A DNA stretch of 64,000 bases from Syngnathus acus (taxonomy: Eukaryota; Chordata; Actinopteri; Syngnathiformes; Syngnathidae). The stretch is taken from positions 8,495,000 to 8,558,999 of the forward strand of contig NC_051098.1 of assembly GCF_901709675.1 (NCBI RefSeq). Direction: 5' to 3'. Positions 12,301-37,860 of this stretch are shown here, one piece after another. Positions within the stretch are counted from its first letter, which is position 1. Every line of letters starts with the position of its first letter. The position numbers and the translations under genes were made by a program. The notes under the pieces were generated by a model. The model was not told the origin of the DNA, made no database searches, and saw only the letters and a list, made by a program, of their open reading frames with translations.

Positions 12301-15300
12301 TCTAGCCAACGTTTTATAGTCATTGGAATATTGGTAATGCAGCATCTACGTTTGCAAAATAAAAAAATCATTTGAAAAATTATGATACAAGGAACAAAAT
12401 TGAGGCCACAAATTGTTTTTCAGTTTAGAAAACTACAAGTGCACCTCAATAAATAGAAATATTGTGGAAAACAATCAGTTCAATGCAAAAACAAAAACTC
12501 AAAATTCACTAAACACAGATCAAAATATTCTTACAGTTAACAAAAACAAACTTCACCATCACAAGAAATTTCAACATTATGTAATAGTATCAATTATTGT
12601 TACCTTAAAAATTATGAATTGTATTTTTGATAACACTACACGGGTTTTACTGTTTGTATTCAGTTGATGAATGAACTATTCATATTCAAATTCACTGAGA
12701 CTATTCACCATTTTTTCAAGCACCCAAAACTTTAAAATTGGTCAAATTGCCATGTAATATGAGGAAGAGGAAAATTCCCAGGACACTCACCTCGTCCTCC
12801 GCGTCCACCCTCCTTGGCCTTGCGGTACATGTGGAGCTCCTTGGTGAAGTCGTCATAGTCCTCGCCACCCATGTCCTGCTCCTCCTCCCCCTCGTAGTTT
12901 TCCTCCTCATAGTCATCATAGCCACCATAGCCCGGCTTGTCCATCTTCATGTAGCCGACCTTCTTGGAGGCGCCATAGCCAGGGTGAGGCTGCAGGAGGG
13001 ATCGGGCGATCATGTGAAGAAACAGGCCGAGGCGATGCTTTAAGTGTTTTACTCGTTGACTTACGGCGGGGGGGTACTGGGGGCTGTATTCTCTGTACTT
13101 CCTCTTCTCGCTGGGTGAGTAGTCAGAATCATCACTGAAGTCCGAGAAGTCATCATCAGATGACGCGTGACGCTGTGGGAGAACGTAATAGAGAGTTAAT
13201 GGGGTGTATCAAACTGTTAACACTGAGGAGCTCAACTTTATTGAGACAGCGGTTTTTTAACAAATATTTTGGGTGTGGAATCCAAAACCGGTCTCAGTTT
13301 TTCTCTGTCAGCTCATTCGAGAGCGAATTAACAATCTTTATTGCACTAACATAGATATTTTATAGCTCTTCAAAACCTCTCATTGGACACACCAGATAAA
13401 AGTCCCCCAAAATCCAATAAAGGAGGCATAACACTGATTTAGAGTGGTCAATGAAGGTAAACATGTTTTCAAAATTAAGTTAACACTGATCTAGAGCAGA
13501 GATTTTCAACTGTTGGATCGGACCCAAAATGGGTGGCTTGCAAAACGATAGTGACTTGACTTATTTGGAAAACAAGACTATTTTTTACTTTCCTAAAAAG
13601 AGCTCAGTGCCAACAAGAGTTAAATTATGTTTAGTTCATATTGTGCAATTTTGATAGCTAATTTTACTTGATTCATTTTTGTACATGAGAATGTCATGCT
13701 CACCCTCAATTTCCTAAGAAGGTGCTGTGAAAGGCACTTGGAACATGCAACCGTGATTTAAAAATGTGATATACTGTACATACAATATGTTTTGAGAGGA
13801 CCTTTTAAAAAATTTGTGGATGTGTACCCCACCAGTTTTCCTTACTTTGTGCTTGGACTTGCGTTTTTTCTTTGTGCGCCTCTTCTCTCGCTCCCTCTCC
13901 TTCTTCCTCTTGCGCTTGCGCCGGTGCGAGCGCTCCTCATCCGAATTGCTGCTGGCATGTCGCTCCCGACTTCGAGGGGCACGCTCACCGCCACCGCCAG
14001 CATCCCCTGCTGCACCGGTGTCACCACCGCCTGCTTCCTCGCCCACCTCTGCGCCTCCTCCTCCAGCAGCTGCGTCGCCTCCCATTTCAACCTCACCCCC
14101 ATCATCCTCCAGCTCGCCCTCCTCCAGTTCGCCCTCCTCTGGCCTGTGTGCACATGACAGAGATATGCGTTCATGTAATTATACTGACTTCTCATTCACA
14201 GTGTTTTATAACACAAATATTATGTATTTTGACCCACAACAATTCAACATGGAGCAGTGCTGCGGCACACTTGTGTTCTGTGCAAGATCTTCAGGTGTGC
14301 AGTTGAAAAGTATTCCTTTTCCTTAAATGGCCTGAAAATTAGTTATTTACTACAAATAGTGGATCATTGTCAATCCATCTATGCCAGGATATTTTTCCTT
14401 ATCTAAAATATTTTCCTTTGGCACAATAACAGGTGTACAAACGATTTAGAGCAGTGTTTCCCAACGTCTCAAGTATTGCGCCAAGGCACCCATTTTACAT
14501 TACAAAACTATACATCAGCGGCATAGATGGGCACACGATATATTAGTAATTACTAAATTATAATTTTCTGACACCCAGGTTGGGAATCACGTAATTAAAG
14601 CACTCAATGAATCTATCACAAGTTTGTTAAGACAAAAAATAAATAAATACAAAATCAGTTCGATAATTGATACAATCCTCCCAGTGCTATTCTAAATTTA
14701 TTAGAAAACAAGATATACGGTTATATATTATGAGCACTTGTGGAGGTTTGGGGCTTTTTGTAACAGTCCTACTAATGTTAATTGTTTTAGAATTGCATGG
14801 TCTGCTACGTCAATCGGTGTCATCAGACGGCTTTGGCACAAGCACAATAGGTCGTCAACATTGACACTGTGGATGGCTCAGGTAATGACCAACATTGAAA
14901 TGCTAATCATCTCAGAACAACATTACATCTTTTGAATGCATACAACATTCATGAGATAGCATTATTTAAACAGGACCTGTTTGAGACCCACTCCCTGCCC
15001 CCAACAGTGATACTACATTTAAAGGACACACAATGCTGGACCCCATGAGTTGAATTAACATGGCTCACAAGATATTGGCGCATCACAGGCTGGTGCCTGG
15101 AGTACAATGGGGAGATTAATGACAAATTACCAATTAAGCATATTAACAATTATTTCCACATCTCCAAGAAAAATATGAAGCTTTGCAAGCATTCAACAAT
15201 CTATCTATCCATTCATCTTCAACACTGCTTATCCTGCTCAGGGTCGCGGGGGGAGCCTATCCCAGCTGACATCGGGTGAAAGGCAAATTATACCCTGAAC

Positions 15301-16319
15301 TGGTCGCCAGCCAGTTGCAGGGCATGCAACTAATGGTTTCAAAATGAATTGATAAGTTGAAACTGATTGTCAATTGATTTTTTTCTAAATAATTTTAATT
15401 TTATAATTGAAGGTTGCCCAAATTGTCTGATTTCAGGCTCTCAAAAATAATAATTCTCTGATTTCTGTAGTCCTTCATGAAAGCAGACTAATTAATAATT
15501 TGTTCAATCAAAATAAGACAATTGCCAACATCTGCTTTTACTTTGGACAACGACTATCATTTTTTTTCTTGTGATATTGCTTAACTCTTGTTTAATTGTA
15601 ATCAGTAAATAATAAACAAAAATGATTGGTTAATAAACAGTAATCAGGGATCTAAAAAAAAAAAAAAATTCTATGAATTTTTTATTTTAAATACACTTTA
15701 ATGCAAACAAAATTGTATCCGACGATTCAATTAATGGGGTTAGGATCTGGGAATGCCGAGAATAATTGTTACTACACTTTTGTGGTAAATTGTCTTATCT
15801 AACATTTCTGACTGAACGTTTGGCTGTCTTTGTTGATAGAAGCCACTCTGGCAAGCAACAACAGCTTGACAGTCAAGTTTTCACAGGGAATTATTTATCC
15901 TCAAATTCAGGGATTTTGACTCCATTTTGAAGAAATATTGGCGTGACTCACTGCATAAACCTGGCAATGGACCTTTCAAGCCCACACGTTTAAGTGCAAA
16001 CCCATTTTAACAAGGTTAGTCTGCACTTTGCCTGAAGACTTGGTTTAATATGTCAAACACGTAAGTGGACAAAAAGATTTTGATTGCATTTCTATGGATA
16101 AGCAACAAGAGAACAACACATTTCTCCATTATGACTAGTTACCAATCTGCAACAAACCCTCACCAAACTCAAACGATTCAACACAGCACAAGTCTTCTCT
16201 ATGCAAATTGCACCACCGTGCACAACAGTTAGAGGCATAATTAATTAGAGAAGGGCCACGATTAAAAGGGGGGATACTTACTGTGACAGGCCTTCTTCAT
16301 ATTTTGCACTCACAACCAT
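6391..16319 (-). CDS. zc3h4: Zinc finger CCCH domain-containing protein 4 (ZC3H4)
   Basis: ZC3H4 is a nuclear RNA-binding protein. In mammals it works with WDR82 to stop pervasive non-coding transcription. The inferred 1278 aa protein compares with about 1303 in human. Coding exons are complement(6391-8009, 8606-8809, 9132-9346, 9815-10275, 10636-10745, 10824-10935, 11026-11139, 11272-11402, 11482-11566, 11631-11773, 12791-12989, 13065-13172, 13846-14143, 16282-16319). In order, the protein has an acidic [11 protein letters not shown] start, a basic KRKRKKERE block (about 85-112), alternating acidic and RG-rich stretches (about 190-334), and three CCCH fingers. Finger 1 is C362/C370/C376/H380, finger 2 is C391/C399/C405/H409, and finger 3 is C414/C423/C429/H433. 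A proline-rich region follows, with repeated DPRL motifs and the family's C-terminal [16 protein letters not shown] prefer ZC3H4 over its paralogue ZC3H6 because of the adjacent sae1 and closer similarity. The intron 10746-10823 is of AT-AC type. The short first exon ([10 protein letters not shown]) is the least certain part. Confidence 0.93.
8184..8348. mobile_element. Small non-autonomous element with TGGGTT dyads
   Basis: It lies in the last intron of zc3h4. The motif TTGGGTT or its complement AACCCAA recurs about eight times in 165 bp. It begins with a near-perfect hairpin, GGGTTAAAAATAACCC. Similar short elements are scattered through fish genomes. The exact family is not assigned. Confidence 0.55.
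9430..9550. mobile_element. Decayed DNA-transposon fragment
   Basis: It lies in a zc3h4 intron. Its TTTAATGCGATTGTCGA, AATCACGATTG and AGCAGGGCTGCATATTAT pieces resemble the common fish hAT-type fragment ending in GGGCTGCA(C/T)GATTAT. It is too decayed to define ends. Confidence 0.4.
10746..10823 (-). other. U12-type AT-AC intron of zc3h4
   Basis: On the minus strand the intron starts ATATCCTTT, the minor-spliceosome 5' consensus. It has a branch-site-like GCCTTAAC whose adenosine at 10758 lies 12 bases from the end, and it ends in AC. Splicing here restores TAC ATG CAT G|GC GAA TTC, which keeps the second zinc finger followed by the conserved GEFPCK. No GT donor nearby would keep this frame. 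It is 78 bp long. Confidence 0.88.
12100..12790. other. Long AT-rich zc3h4 intron segment with transposon remnant
   Basis: The intron 11774-12790 has no exon I can support. Near 12430-12560 it carries GTGCACCTCAATAAATAGAA followed by ATATTGTGGAAAA, which matches a common fish element also seen at 21546 (TGCATCTCAATAAAT). Confidence 0.5.
13500..13620. mobile_element. Possible hAT-type fragment
   Basis: It begins AGCAGAGATTTTCAACTGTTG in the zc3h4 intron 13173-13845. This resembles the ends of fish hAT-type elements (CAG...TTCTCAA(A/C)CTG). Only one end is evident. Confidence 0.3.
14449..14595 (+). mobile_element. hAT-type fragment (CAGTGTTTCCCAAC family)
   Basis: It begins GAGCAGTGTTTCCCAAC and continues CCAAGGCACCCATTTTACAT, as in the common fish family whose other end reads ATGTAAAATN(n)GTGCC...GGGAAACACTG. 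A related piece in the opposite orientation is at 22025-22095. Confidence 0.55.
15215..15330 (+). repeat. Widespread fish interspersed repeat
   Basis: It reads ATCCATTCATCTTCAACACT, GCTTATCCTGCTCAGGGTCG, then GAGCCTATCCCAGCTGACAT and TGGTCGCCAGCCAGTTGCAG. This is one of the commonest interspersed sequences in fish genomes. I do not assign a class. Fragments also occur at 5113-5185 and about 21870-21950. Confidence 0.75.
15420..15745. mobile_element. AT-rich interspersed element, copy 2
   Basis: It is co-linear with 2218-2550, sharing the CTGATTTC, TTCATGAAAGCAGACT, ACATCTGCTTTTACTTTGG and TTTAATGCAAA blocks in the same order. It is diverged, with many small length changes, so the insertions are old. 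Confidence 0.6.
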
Positions 16320-17679
16320 TAAAAAGTCCTCCTGCTAACACTTTGGGGTCACTGGTGGGATTTGAGGGAGCTGGGAATTGGATTTACTAAAACATTCAAC
16401 CAATTTGCCAACTGGGAACTGGGTGGTTACGTTACAAACTGATTTTGGTGTTTGACTTCTGGGATGCTTTGCAGACATTTTACACACAGCGCTGGTACAT
16501 ACAGTTTTTGAACATGTTAGACAAACAGCACAATCTCAGGGATGGGGAAGAGGGGGAAAAGGCAATTTGAGTGCTACTATGCTCTTTAAATTAATGTTAA
16601 AGGTGACATTGTAGAAAGAATCCAATCCTGTAATGAAATATTCGCAAGATTAAAGATAACCAGCAAGTAGAACTACTTTGACATCGGGGAAGATTGGTGA
16701 ACTTGGTACAGCGGCTCGTTGATCTATTAGTTACAATAACAACACGTTAATATCGTGTTGGCTTCGTAGTGTTCGTAGAACTTTGAGTATACGTGGGTAA
16801 CGGTGGTAATGTCACTTGTTATATGACGTGAGGATGACGAGAAACAAAGTGAGGATCTTTATGGGGGGGAAAAAAAGACACGCGTTTACGGTTAGCCGTT
16901 ACGAAGCTAATGTGGCTAGGTTAGCCGCCAGAACGGGCACACCTTAAATCCACAAGACTTGTTTTCGACACCCAAATAAAAATGTTACTTACAAACATTT
17001 AAATGAGTTTGTTTACGCCCCCTCCCCTCCAAAAAAGAAATTAAAAAAAGGCAAAGCCACTCGACGATGGTTTAGCATTCGTCGAAGTGGTCAACGGCCG
17101 TGCCAACTAAGTGCGTTGAGGAGTGTCGGCCTGCTCTTTATGCTCGTCATCTAAGTCCGCGTTGATCCAGTTCACCGTCGTGGTGAGCTAACGTAATAAA
17201 ATAAAGGGAAAACGTTCTCTCCGACATTATTTTGGTCTCCCAGTTGGCGCCGTCGTGTCAATGCACAAGTCCGTTACCGCTTTACCAGTTTTCCAGAAAA
17301 GGCGAGTTTAATCCCTCTTTGACAAAAAAAGAAAAAAAGGTATCCCCGGGCTTTTGTGTGTAAAAAAGCAGTGGACAAATAAATAATTTCATTGAAATAT
17401 GATTGTAGAATTACTCGACCTTTCGTCAGTCAGGAGACTGTTGTGTTCGTGGTTGGTAGTTGGGGAGTTTGGATGGACAGTCATGCTTTCCACAGCCATT
17501 TCCTCTCTCTAACCCTTAGCTAACATGGAGGTGCCCAAAAATTCAATCTCGACACTGGAAATCTACTGGCTTATGCGTCACTTCACAAGGATCTGCTTGG
17601 TTTTGGATTTAGTTGAGTTTCAGTTCATAGGCAATAGGCAATTCTCCACTGAGAGAAATTTGATGAAATTGAGTCCAGA

Positions 17680-18606
17680 CGTTCTCTTTCCGTCCTACTG
17701 AAGCGCTGTGAAATGACGACTGATGCAACTAAAATGGCCGACCGTCTTCTTCAGAGAAATGGGGCGGACTTTCCTCGCCGTGACGTCACTACTCAACGCT
17801 TGTGTAATGCGTCTCACGGACATTACCCAGTTAGTAAAGAAATAAGCCCTTCATTTTGACTAGTATATGTTTGATTGGTTGCTGTTTTGTATTGTTTTAA
17901 ATCATGCACTGTAAATTTTACCTATGCAGTATTTATTAACTCAGTCTCGCACCACACTTGACCTGAACTGCACTAGTCTATCAAGGTCTATTAAGATATT
18001 AGTCAGGGCATCATTAGGCTATTTAAATTCTCGCGAGGTTGATTTTACTTTTATTTGTCCGTAAATTAAACGTACGTCTATGTATCTATGCCCGCATATA
18101 TAGTACACAACGCTGCCTGTCTTCAGTACTTGTCAATTGATCCACATAACTCAACAATGTAAAGTCAGAAAACTGTCGATTTTTTATGAGCATTACCTTC
18201 CAATGATGCACCCCGTTTTGCCGTTAGATTTTCCATTTCTTAATTAATCATTTATATTAAACTTAGACTAGTACACATTTACAGCTGTTCTGACGCTTCA
18301 AAATTGTTGCAAGTCAAATCGCAGGGCAAAATGCCTCAAACAGCTCCCGGGAATTGCTGAGTCAATATATATTTAAAATTTACATTTAAGTTGTATATGA
18401 ACTGTTTGAGGTGAATTGATTTCACTAGAATCCCATTGTGGAAATAAACTTATATCTAAACAAGAAGAAACGTGTAATTTTCACATGACGTCATCACTCA
18501 GCGCCAATTCAGCGGGACCATCGCGACTTTTGAAACAATCGGCGGTGTAGCTTGATCGAACGATCACACTTTTAAAGCGGTTTCTCTTTTCTGTAAGAGG
18601 CCTGAC
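17680..18606. promoter_or_regulatory. Divergent zc3h4 / sae1 promoter region
   Basis: The two genes are transcribed away from this region. A GC box (GGGGCGG, 17761-17767) and a perfect cAMP-response element TGACGTCA (17781-17788) sit on the zc3h4 side. A second TGACGTCA (18486-18493) sits about 115 bp before the sae1 start codon. No TATA box is obvious near either gene. The zc3h4 transcription start and any 5' untranslated exon were not resolved. Confidence 0.6.
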
Positions 18607-21178
18607 ATGATCGATATGATCGAGAAGGAGGACCCGATCATCACCGAGGAAGAGGCGGCTCAGTACGATCGCCAGATTAGACTTTGGGGGTTGGATGCCC
18701 AGAAGAGGTGCTTAGCTTGTCATGCTAATAAAATTCGTCCCAGAGGATTCCTATCGTTTGTCTCTTTATTATTCATTTAAATGAATTAATATGGAACTGG
18801 TGTAATTAGTGCGCAATTTGCTTGCAGACTACGTGGATCCAGAGTTCTCCTGGCAGGTTTAGGTGGTTTGGGGGCAGAGGTAGCCAAGAATTTGATCTTG
18901 GCCGGAGTGAAAGGACTCACTTTGTTGGATCATGAAAAGGTAAACGACCAAAATAGAAGAGCGATCCCTCATTAGTTTAAACCCGGTTAGTTTTTTAATG
19001 AACATAAGTAAACAATGGCAGAGTTATGTCCACTTGATGGCGCCTGTTGCAAATCTCTATTGGATGCAGTAAATCATGTTGTAGTGCAGTCGTTCACAAT
19101 TTTTGCACCAATTACCATCTCAAAATAATAATAAAATGCATCAATAGGTCCAATGCTAATAATTGTTGCATTTGTCTCACCAGGTGACGGAGGAGTCTTG
19201 TCGAGCCCAGTTCCTGGTACCTGTGACTGAGCAGGGCCGGAATCGAGCTGAGGCGTCCCTGGAGCGTGCTCAGAACCTCAACCCCATGGTGGAGGTGCTC
19301 GCTGACACGGACAGAATAGAAGACAAACCTGACACTTTCTTCCTGCAGTTCAATGCGGTGAGTGCCCGTGAAGTAGTTGGTGTACAATGAAGCCCAGTTT
19401 GTCACAGAGATTATCTTCCAAACTCACCTGTGATAGGTGAAAGACCACAATATTGAGATCATACAGTTTATGGAATTTTTTTGGTAGTTTATATTGTTAG
19501 CAAAATGCAGCATCCCTTCTTTTTAGGAAACTGAGGCAACCCTGTTGTACACAAACTTTCATGCTACCTGTCAACCAATAATCGATTTAGTCTTTTAGAG
19601 ATGATGGTAGTTTGTGTCATTGATTGCTAGAAGAATTGGCTCCATGGTGATCAATTAGAAAATTGTAGCAACGTTTTTTGCTCTTAGGTTTGTCTGACGG
19701 GCTGCTCTAAAGACGTGATGGTGCGCGTGGACCAGCTGTGCTCACAGCATAACATCCTGGTCTTCTGTGGTGACGTCCACGGTTACTACGGTTACATGTT
19801 CTGCAACCTCGGACCTGAGCACAACTACGTAGAGTAAGTTTGAACATGAGAGGATAAAAAAGACTATGTCAAGTCAGTTCCTCTCTGATGTAGGCTTTGT
19901 TTTGTTAAGGGAGAAACCCAAAGTGGTGAAGAAGTCCCCAGGAGACTCCAATGATGGTCCCGAAGCCAAAAAGGTCAAAGTGGACCCCAATGAGACCACC
20001 ATGGTGAAAAAGGTTAGAGCATACCAGTTATTAACATTAGTCTGACTTTGTTTTAAACACACAAAAATCCATCTATTTACTTTTTTCAAACATGAAAATA
20101 TTCAGAAAATCTTTTCTGACTAATCTCATAACACTTTTTTTCATCAATAACACCTGTTCAAATACGAAACAATTTCATTACTTCTGTCAAAACCCAAAAT
20201 TATGTTAATCTTAAAAATATAAATCAGGAGTGTTTTTCTTAGTGAAACCAAATTTCTCTGCATTACGTAACAATGTTCATTTTTGTGCATTAAACTGCAA
20301 AAAGCTTGTTATACTGTATCCATTTTTTTTGCTAATGTATCGAGTTTGAAGGAATTCATCAAGTGCGTAATGACGACATGTTGTCGTTTCAACCAGACGT
20401 CCAAGTTCTGCAGGCTGAAGGAAGCTCTGGATGTGGACTGGACCAACGACAAGGCCAAAGCAGCCCTCAAGCGCACGCCTGTTGACTACTTTCTGCTTCA
20501 CGGTACTCACCCTTAGTCGTTTTATGGTGGGGGGGGGGTATGTGACAGGAGACATCCAATCAAACATCCGAAATAACAATCAATGGTCCTTAGTGTTGCT
20601 GAAGTTCCGCACGGACAAAGGCAGAGACCCCGACCCACAACGCTTTGCAGAGGACAGCCAACTGCTGAGTCAGATCCGCCAGGACGTCCTGGAGAACTTG
20701 GGGGTAGGCAGGGACCTACTCAATGACGATTTTATCAGGTAGAGTACTCCTCATTGAGGCAGAAGACACTCTCTGGTTGTTGCTACTCATGATGTCCTGT
20801 TGTGTCCTCCTCAGTTTTTGCTTCTCAGAGATGTCACCTGTGTGCGCAGTTGTGGGAGGAGTGCTCGGACAAGAAATTGTGAAGGTAAGCACACGTGCAC
20901 TCGTATGTACGCACAGATTTGGTCTTTAGTGTTAAACTAACGATATAAATCAATACTGACAGCTAAAGCCCGAGTCCCAAACTAGCTCGAACCTAAACTA
21001 AGAACCCCAAACTCGTTCTAACCGAGGCAAAACTCAACCTTTGCCACTAACCCTAACCCCCAGTGTATTTTTTGTTGTTGTCTAGGCTCTGTCCCAGAGA
21101 GACGCTCCACATCGCAACTTCTTTTTCTTTGACGGCCGCAAAGGAAACGGCATGGTGGACTATTTTGGACCCAACTGA
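18607..21178 (+). CDS. sae1: SUMO-activating enzyme subunit 1 (SAE1)
   Basis: SAE1 is the non-catalytic half of the SUMO E1 enzyme. With UBA2 it adenylates SUMO before transfer to the UBA2 cysteine and then UBC9. It is mainly nuclear. Coding exons are 18607-18707, 18828-18939, 19184-19357, 19688-19833, 19910-20012, 20397-20502, 20594-20738, 20815-20884 and 21086-21178. The joined frame gives 349 aa, against 346 in human. The N-terminus has the E1-fold [13 protein letters not shown] motif (about 19-31), then a nucleotide-fold stretch [17 protein letters not shown] (about 42-58). A KKVKVD patch precedes the second half. The end ([19 protein letters not shown]) is family-typical. The protein starts at the first ATG, although a second in-frame ATG at 18616 would give a start closer to the human one. 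Confidence 0.97.
20950..21062. repeat. CCCTAA-like degenerate repeat in the last sae1 intron
   Basis: Irregular units such as AACCTAAACTAAGAACCCC and CACTAACCCTAACCCCC fill about 110 bp of the intron. The composition mirrors, on the opposite strand, the TTAGGG-like array in nxn intron 1. Confidence 0.4.
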
Positions 21179-21280
21179 GTGTGTGAAGATGGGCTCATCC
21201 TACCAGCTATCCATCGCTCATCTAATAGCATTTATTTATGGCATAACCCATCGTTCTTTTGACATTTTCCTACTTTTGCT

Positions 21281-21286
21281 AATAAA
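21281..21286 (+). terminator. Candidate polyadenylation signal of sae1
   Basis: AATAAA lies 103 bases after the sae1 stop codon, a usual distance for a short 3' untranslated region. Confidence 0.7.
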
Positions 21287-21545
21287 AAAATATGCTTCAG
21301 AAAAGTATCCTGACGTCTTTGTATTTCAATATTTGTTAAAATGATTACCTGGCAAGCAATACCTTGTTTGATTAGTTAATTACAAGGACCACTGGAAAGC
21401 TAAAAAAAAAAAAATTATGGAACTTGATCTTTTGATGTCACTCAATACCCATACTTTTAGATGGGATTGTATATAAATACAAACATCAGAAACAAATACT
21501 TTATTCAAATTACTTCATTATATAAAAGAAAGTAAAAAAGCAGTC

Positions 21546-22110
21546 TGCATCTCAATAAATCAGAATACACTGAAACCCCCACATATTGATCGTACCATAC
21601 TTTTCTTTTAAGGGAATCCTTTATTATTCTCAGAAAAAAAAATTGATTTTTTTGTGGGCAGGGTGGGCTAAAGTTACCATGTCCAATATAAACATATTTG
21701 CTTGACTACCATTTTGTGGCATCAATAGGGAAAAACAATTTTTGCAGCAAGACTTGACCTCTATTCTCATGAATAGTGGTGTGTAGAAAACTTTATTTGA
21801 ATAGTTCAATTCAAAAAGGGAAACCTGTGAATAGAATGTATTCATTACATAATTTCTGCCTTATTTTTCTGTCCATCTACTTTCTATAGTGATTATTATT
21901 AGGGTCATGAGTAAGATGGAGCTGATCCCAGCTGAGAGTCAGAGCAAACAAACACATAACTGCCTTTGATGATAAAACCTTCTCAAAATTGCATGTCATG
22001 CGTGTATGCACTTTTTGGGACATTTTTGTTTGGTGGTGTGCCAAAGATTTTTCTTTTTGTAAAATAACTCAAAGGTAGGGGAAACACTGTCTTAATTTAT
22101 TGAGATGCAT
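21546..22110. mobile_element. Composite element with inverted TGCATCTCAATAAAT ends
   Basis: It fills most of the gap between sae1 and bltp2. The left end TGCATCTCAATAAAT (21546-21560) is repeated inverted at the right end (22096-22110). Inside are a decayed piece of the widespread fish repeat (about 21870-21950) and a hAT-type fragment in reverse orientation (about 22025-22095, GGTGGTGTGCC to GGGGAAACACTG). It looks like an old DNA transposon with later insertions. No transposase frame remains. Confidence 0.5.
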
Positions 22111-22401
22111 CCATTTTTAATAAACTGTCACATATTTCTTTATCTTGTATTAATGCAACTCTTACAGCAGACGACAGGTGAGGTTCTCACACGTGTTCCT
22201 GAACCAGCAGGAAGTGCTCAGAATGTGTTAACAAGCAATTGTGCTAATTGGCTGAAATGCAGTGACGATGCTTAGTTAGCGTTTGGTCATATTTATAATC
22301 AACAGGCACCCGAGGGCTTTGCTTTTTGCAATGTGAATATCAGCAGGATCACATAATACGACACAAAACAATGCCTTTGAAAATTGGTGTGGCCCTCCAA
22401 C

Positions 22402-37152
<14,751 letters not shown>

Positions 37153-37194
37153 GACGTCTCAAGTTGTGTGGACATGGAGCTATTTTATCAGCTT

Positions 37195-37574
37195 CTGTCA
37201 TGGAAAGAGAGACACAAGTGTTTTAACTTGACAACTTTCTGTATTCAGAAAGGCATGAAACGCCCCCTCCCCACAAAATGAAATTGTCAGAGGTAATATT
37301 TCATTGGTAACCCTGAAAGCAAAACAACAAGTACCTTGTAACGGTAGCAAATTATTGCGTACAAAAACAGTACAACACGAATTAGCATCAAGCTAATAAC
37401 ACCTCGGGAAAACTTACTTGTAACGTGCTTGTAAAAATGACAGTACACATCTTAGTCAGACAGACAACTTTAGAATATCTAGTTACCCCAAACTCGTGCG
37501 ACGCGTCATCAAACAGAAAAAACATCTGCAGTAAATCAGTGCTAGCAGGCTAATGCTAAGGCTAATGCTCTTAC
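37195..37574 (-). other. Probable 5' untranslated intron of bltp2
   Basis: On the minus strand a donor GGTAGAAG|GTAAGAGC ends an upstream non-coding exon at 37575. An acceptor, CTTTCCATGACAG, lies 42 bases before the start codon at 37152, so the first coding exon begins at 37194. This is inferred from splice consensus only. Confidence 0.55.
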
Positions 37575-37800
37575 CTTCTACCAAGCAAGAGGAATGAACT
37601 TTCTTGCAGAGTAGAGACTCGAGAGGGTGTCTTTGTGTTACCCGTCCAAGTTTTATAAACTCATCTAGCCTGGCATTTTTATGGTGAATGGGCTCCGTGG
37701 CACCGCAAAATAGAGCGGTGACAGCTGACAGTTTAGCCCGCAAAGTAAGCGTCAACACTCCGCCCCTCTCGGCTCCAGAAGAGGCGACGTTGTGCAGAAA
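37575..37800 (-). promoter_or_regulatory. bltp2 first exon and promoter region
   Basis: This GC-richer stretch lies just upstream of the inferred first intron of bltp2. It contains a CCGCCCC-like GC box near 37762. The transcription start is not defined. Confidence 0.4.
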
Positions 37801-37860
37801 TTACGTATTCAAAATGCAAAAAGTTTTTTTTCTTCTTTTGTTTCACACGCACACCGTCAT

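Larger units (their letters stand above)
14144..16281. other. First coding intron of zc3h4, repeat-filled
   Basis: No exon is supported. It holds a hAT-type fragment beginning AGCAGTGTTTCCCAAC near 14452, a widespread fish repeat (15215-15330) and the second copy of the AT-rich element (15420-15745). The remainder shows nothing recognisable. Confidence 0.55.

Noticed and set aside
13842-14195. Alternative frame through the first large zc3h4 exon starting near 14195
   Set aside because: It breaks the conserved [11 protein letters not shown] and KRKRKKERE frame. The spliced frame from 16319 restores it.
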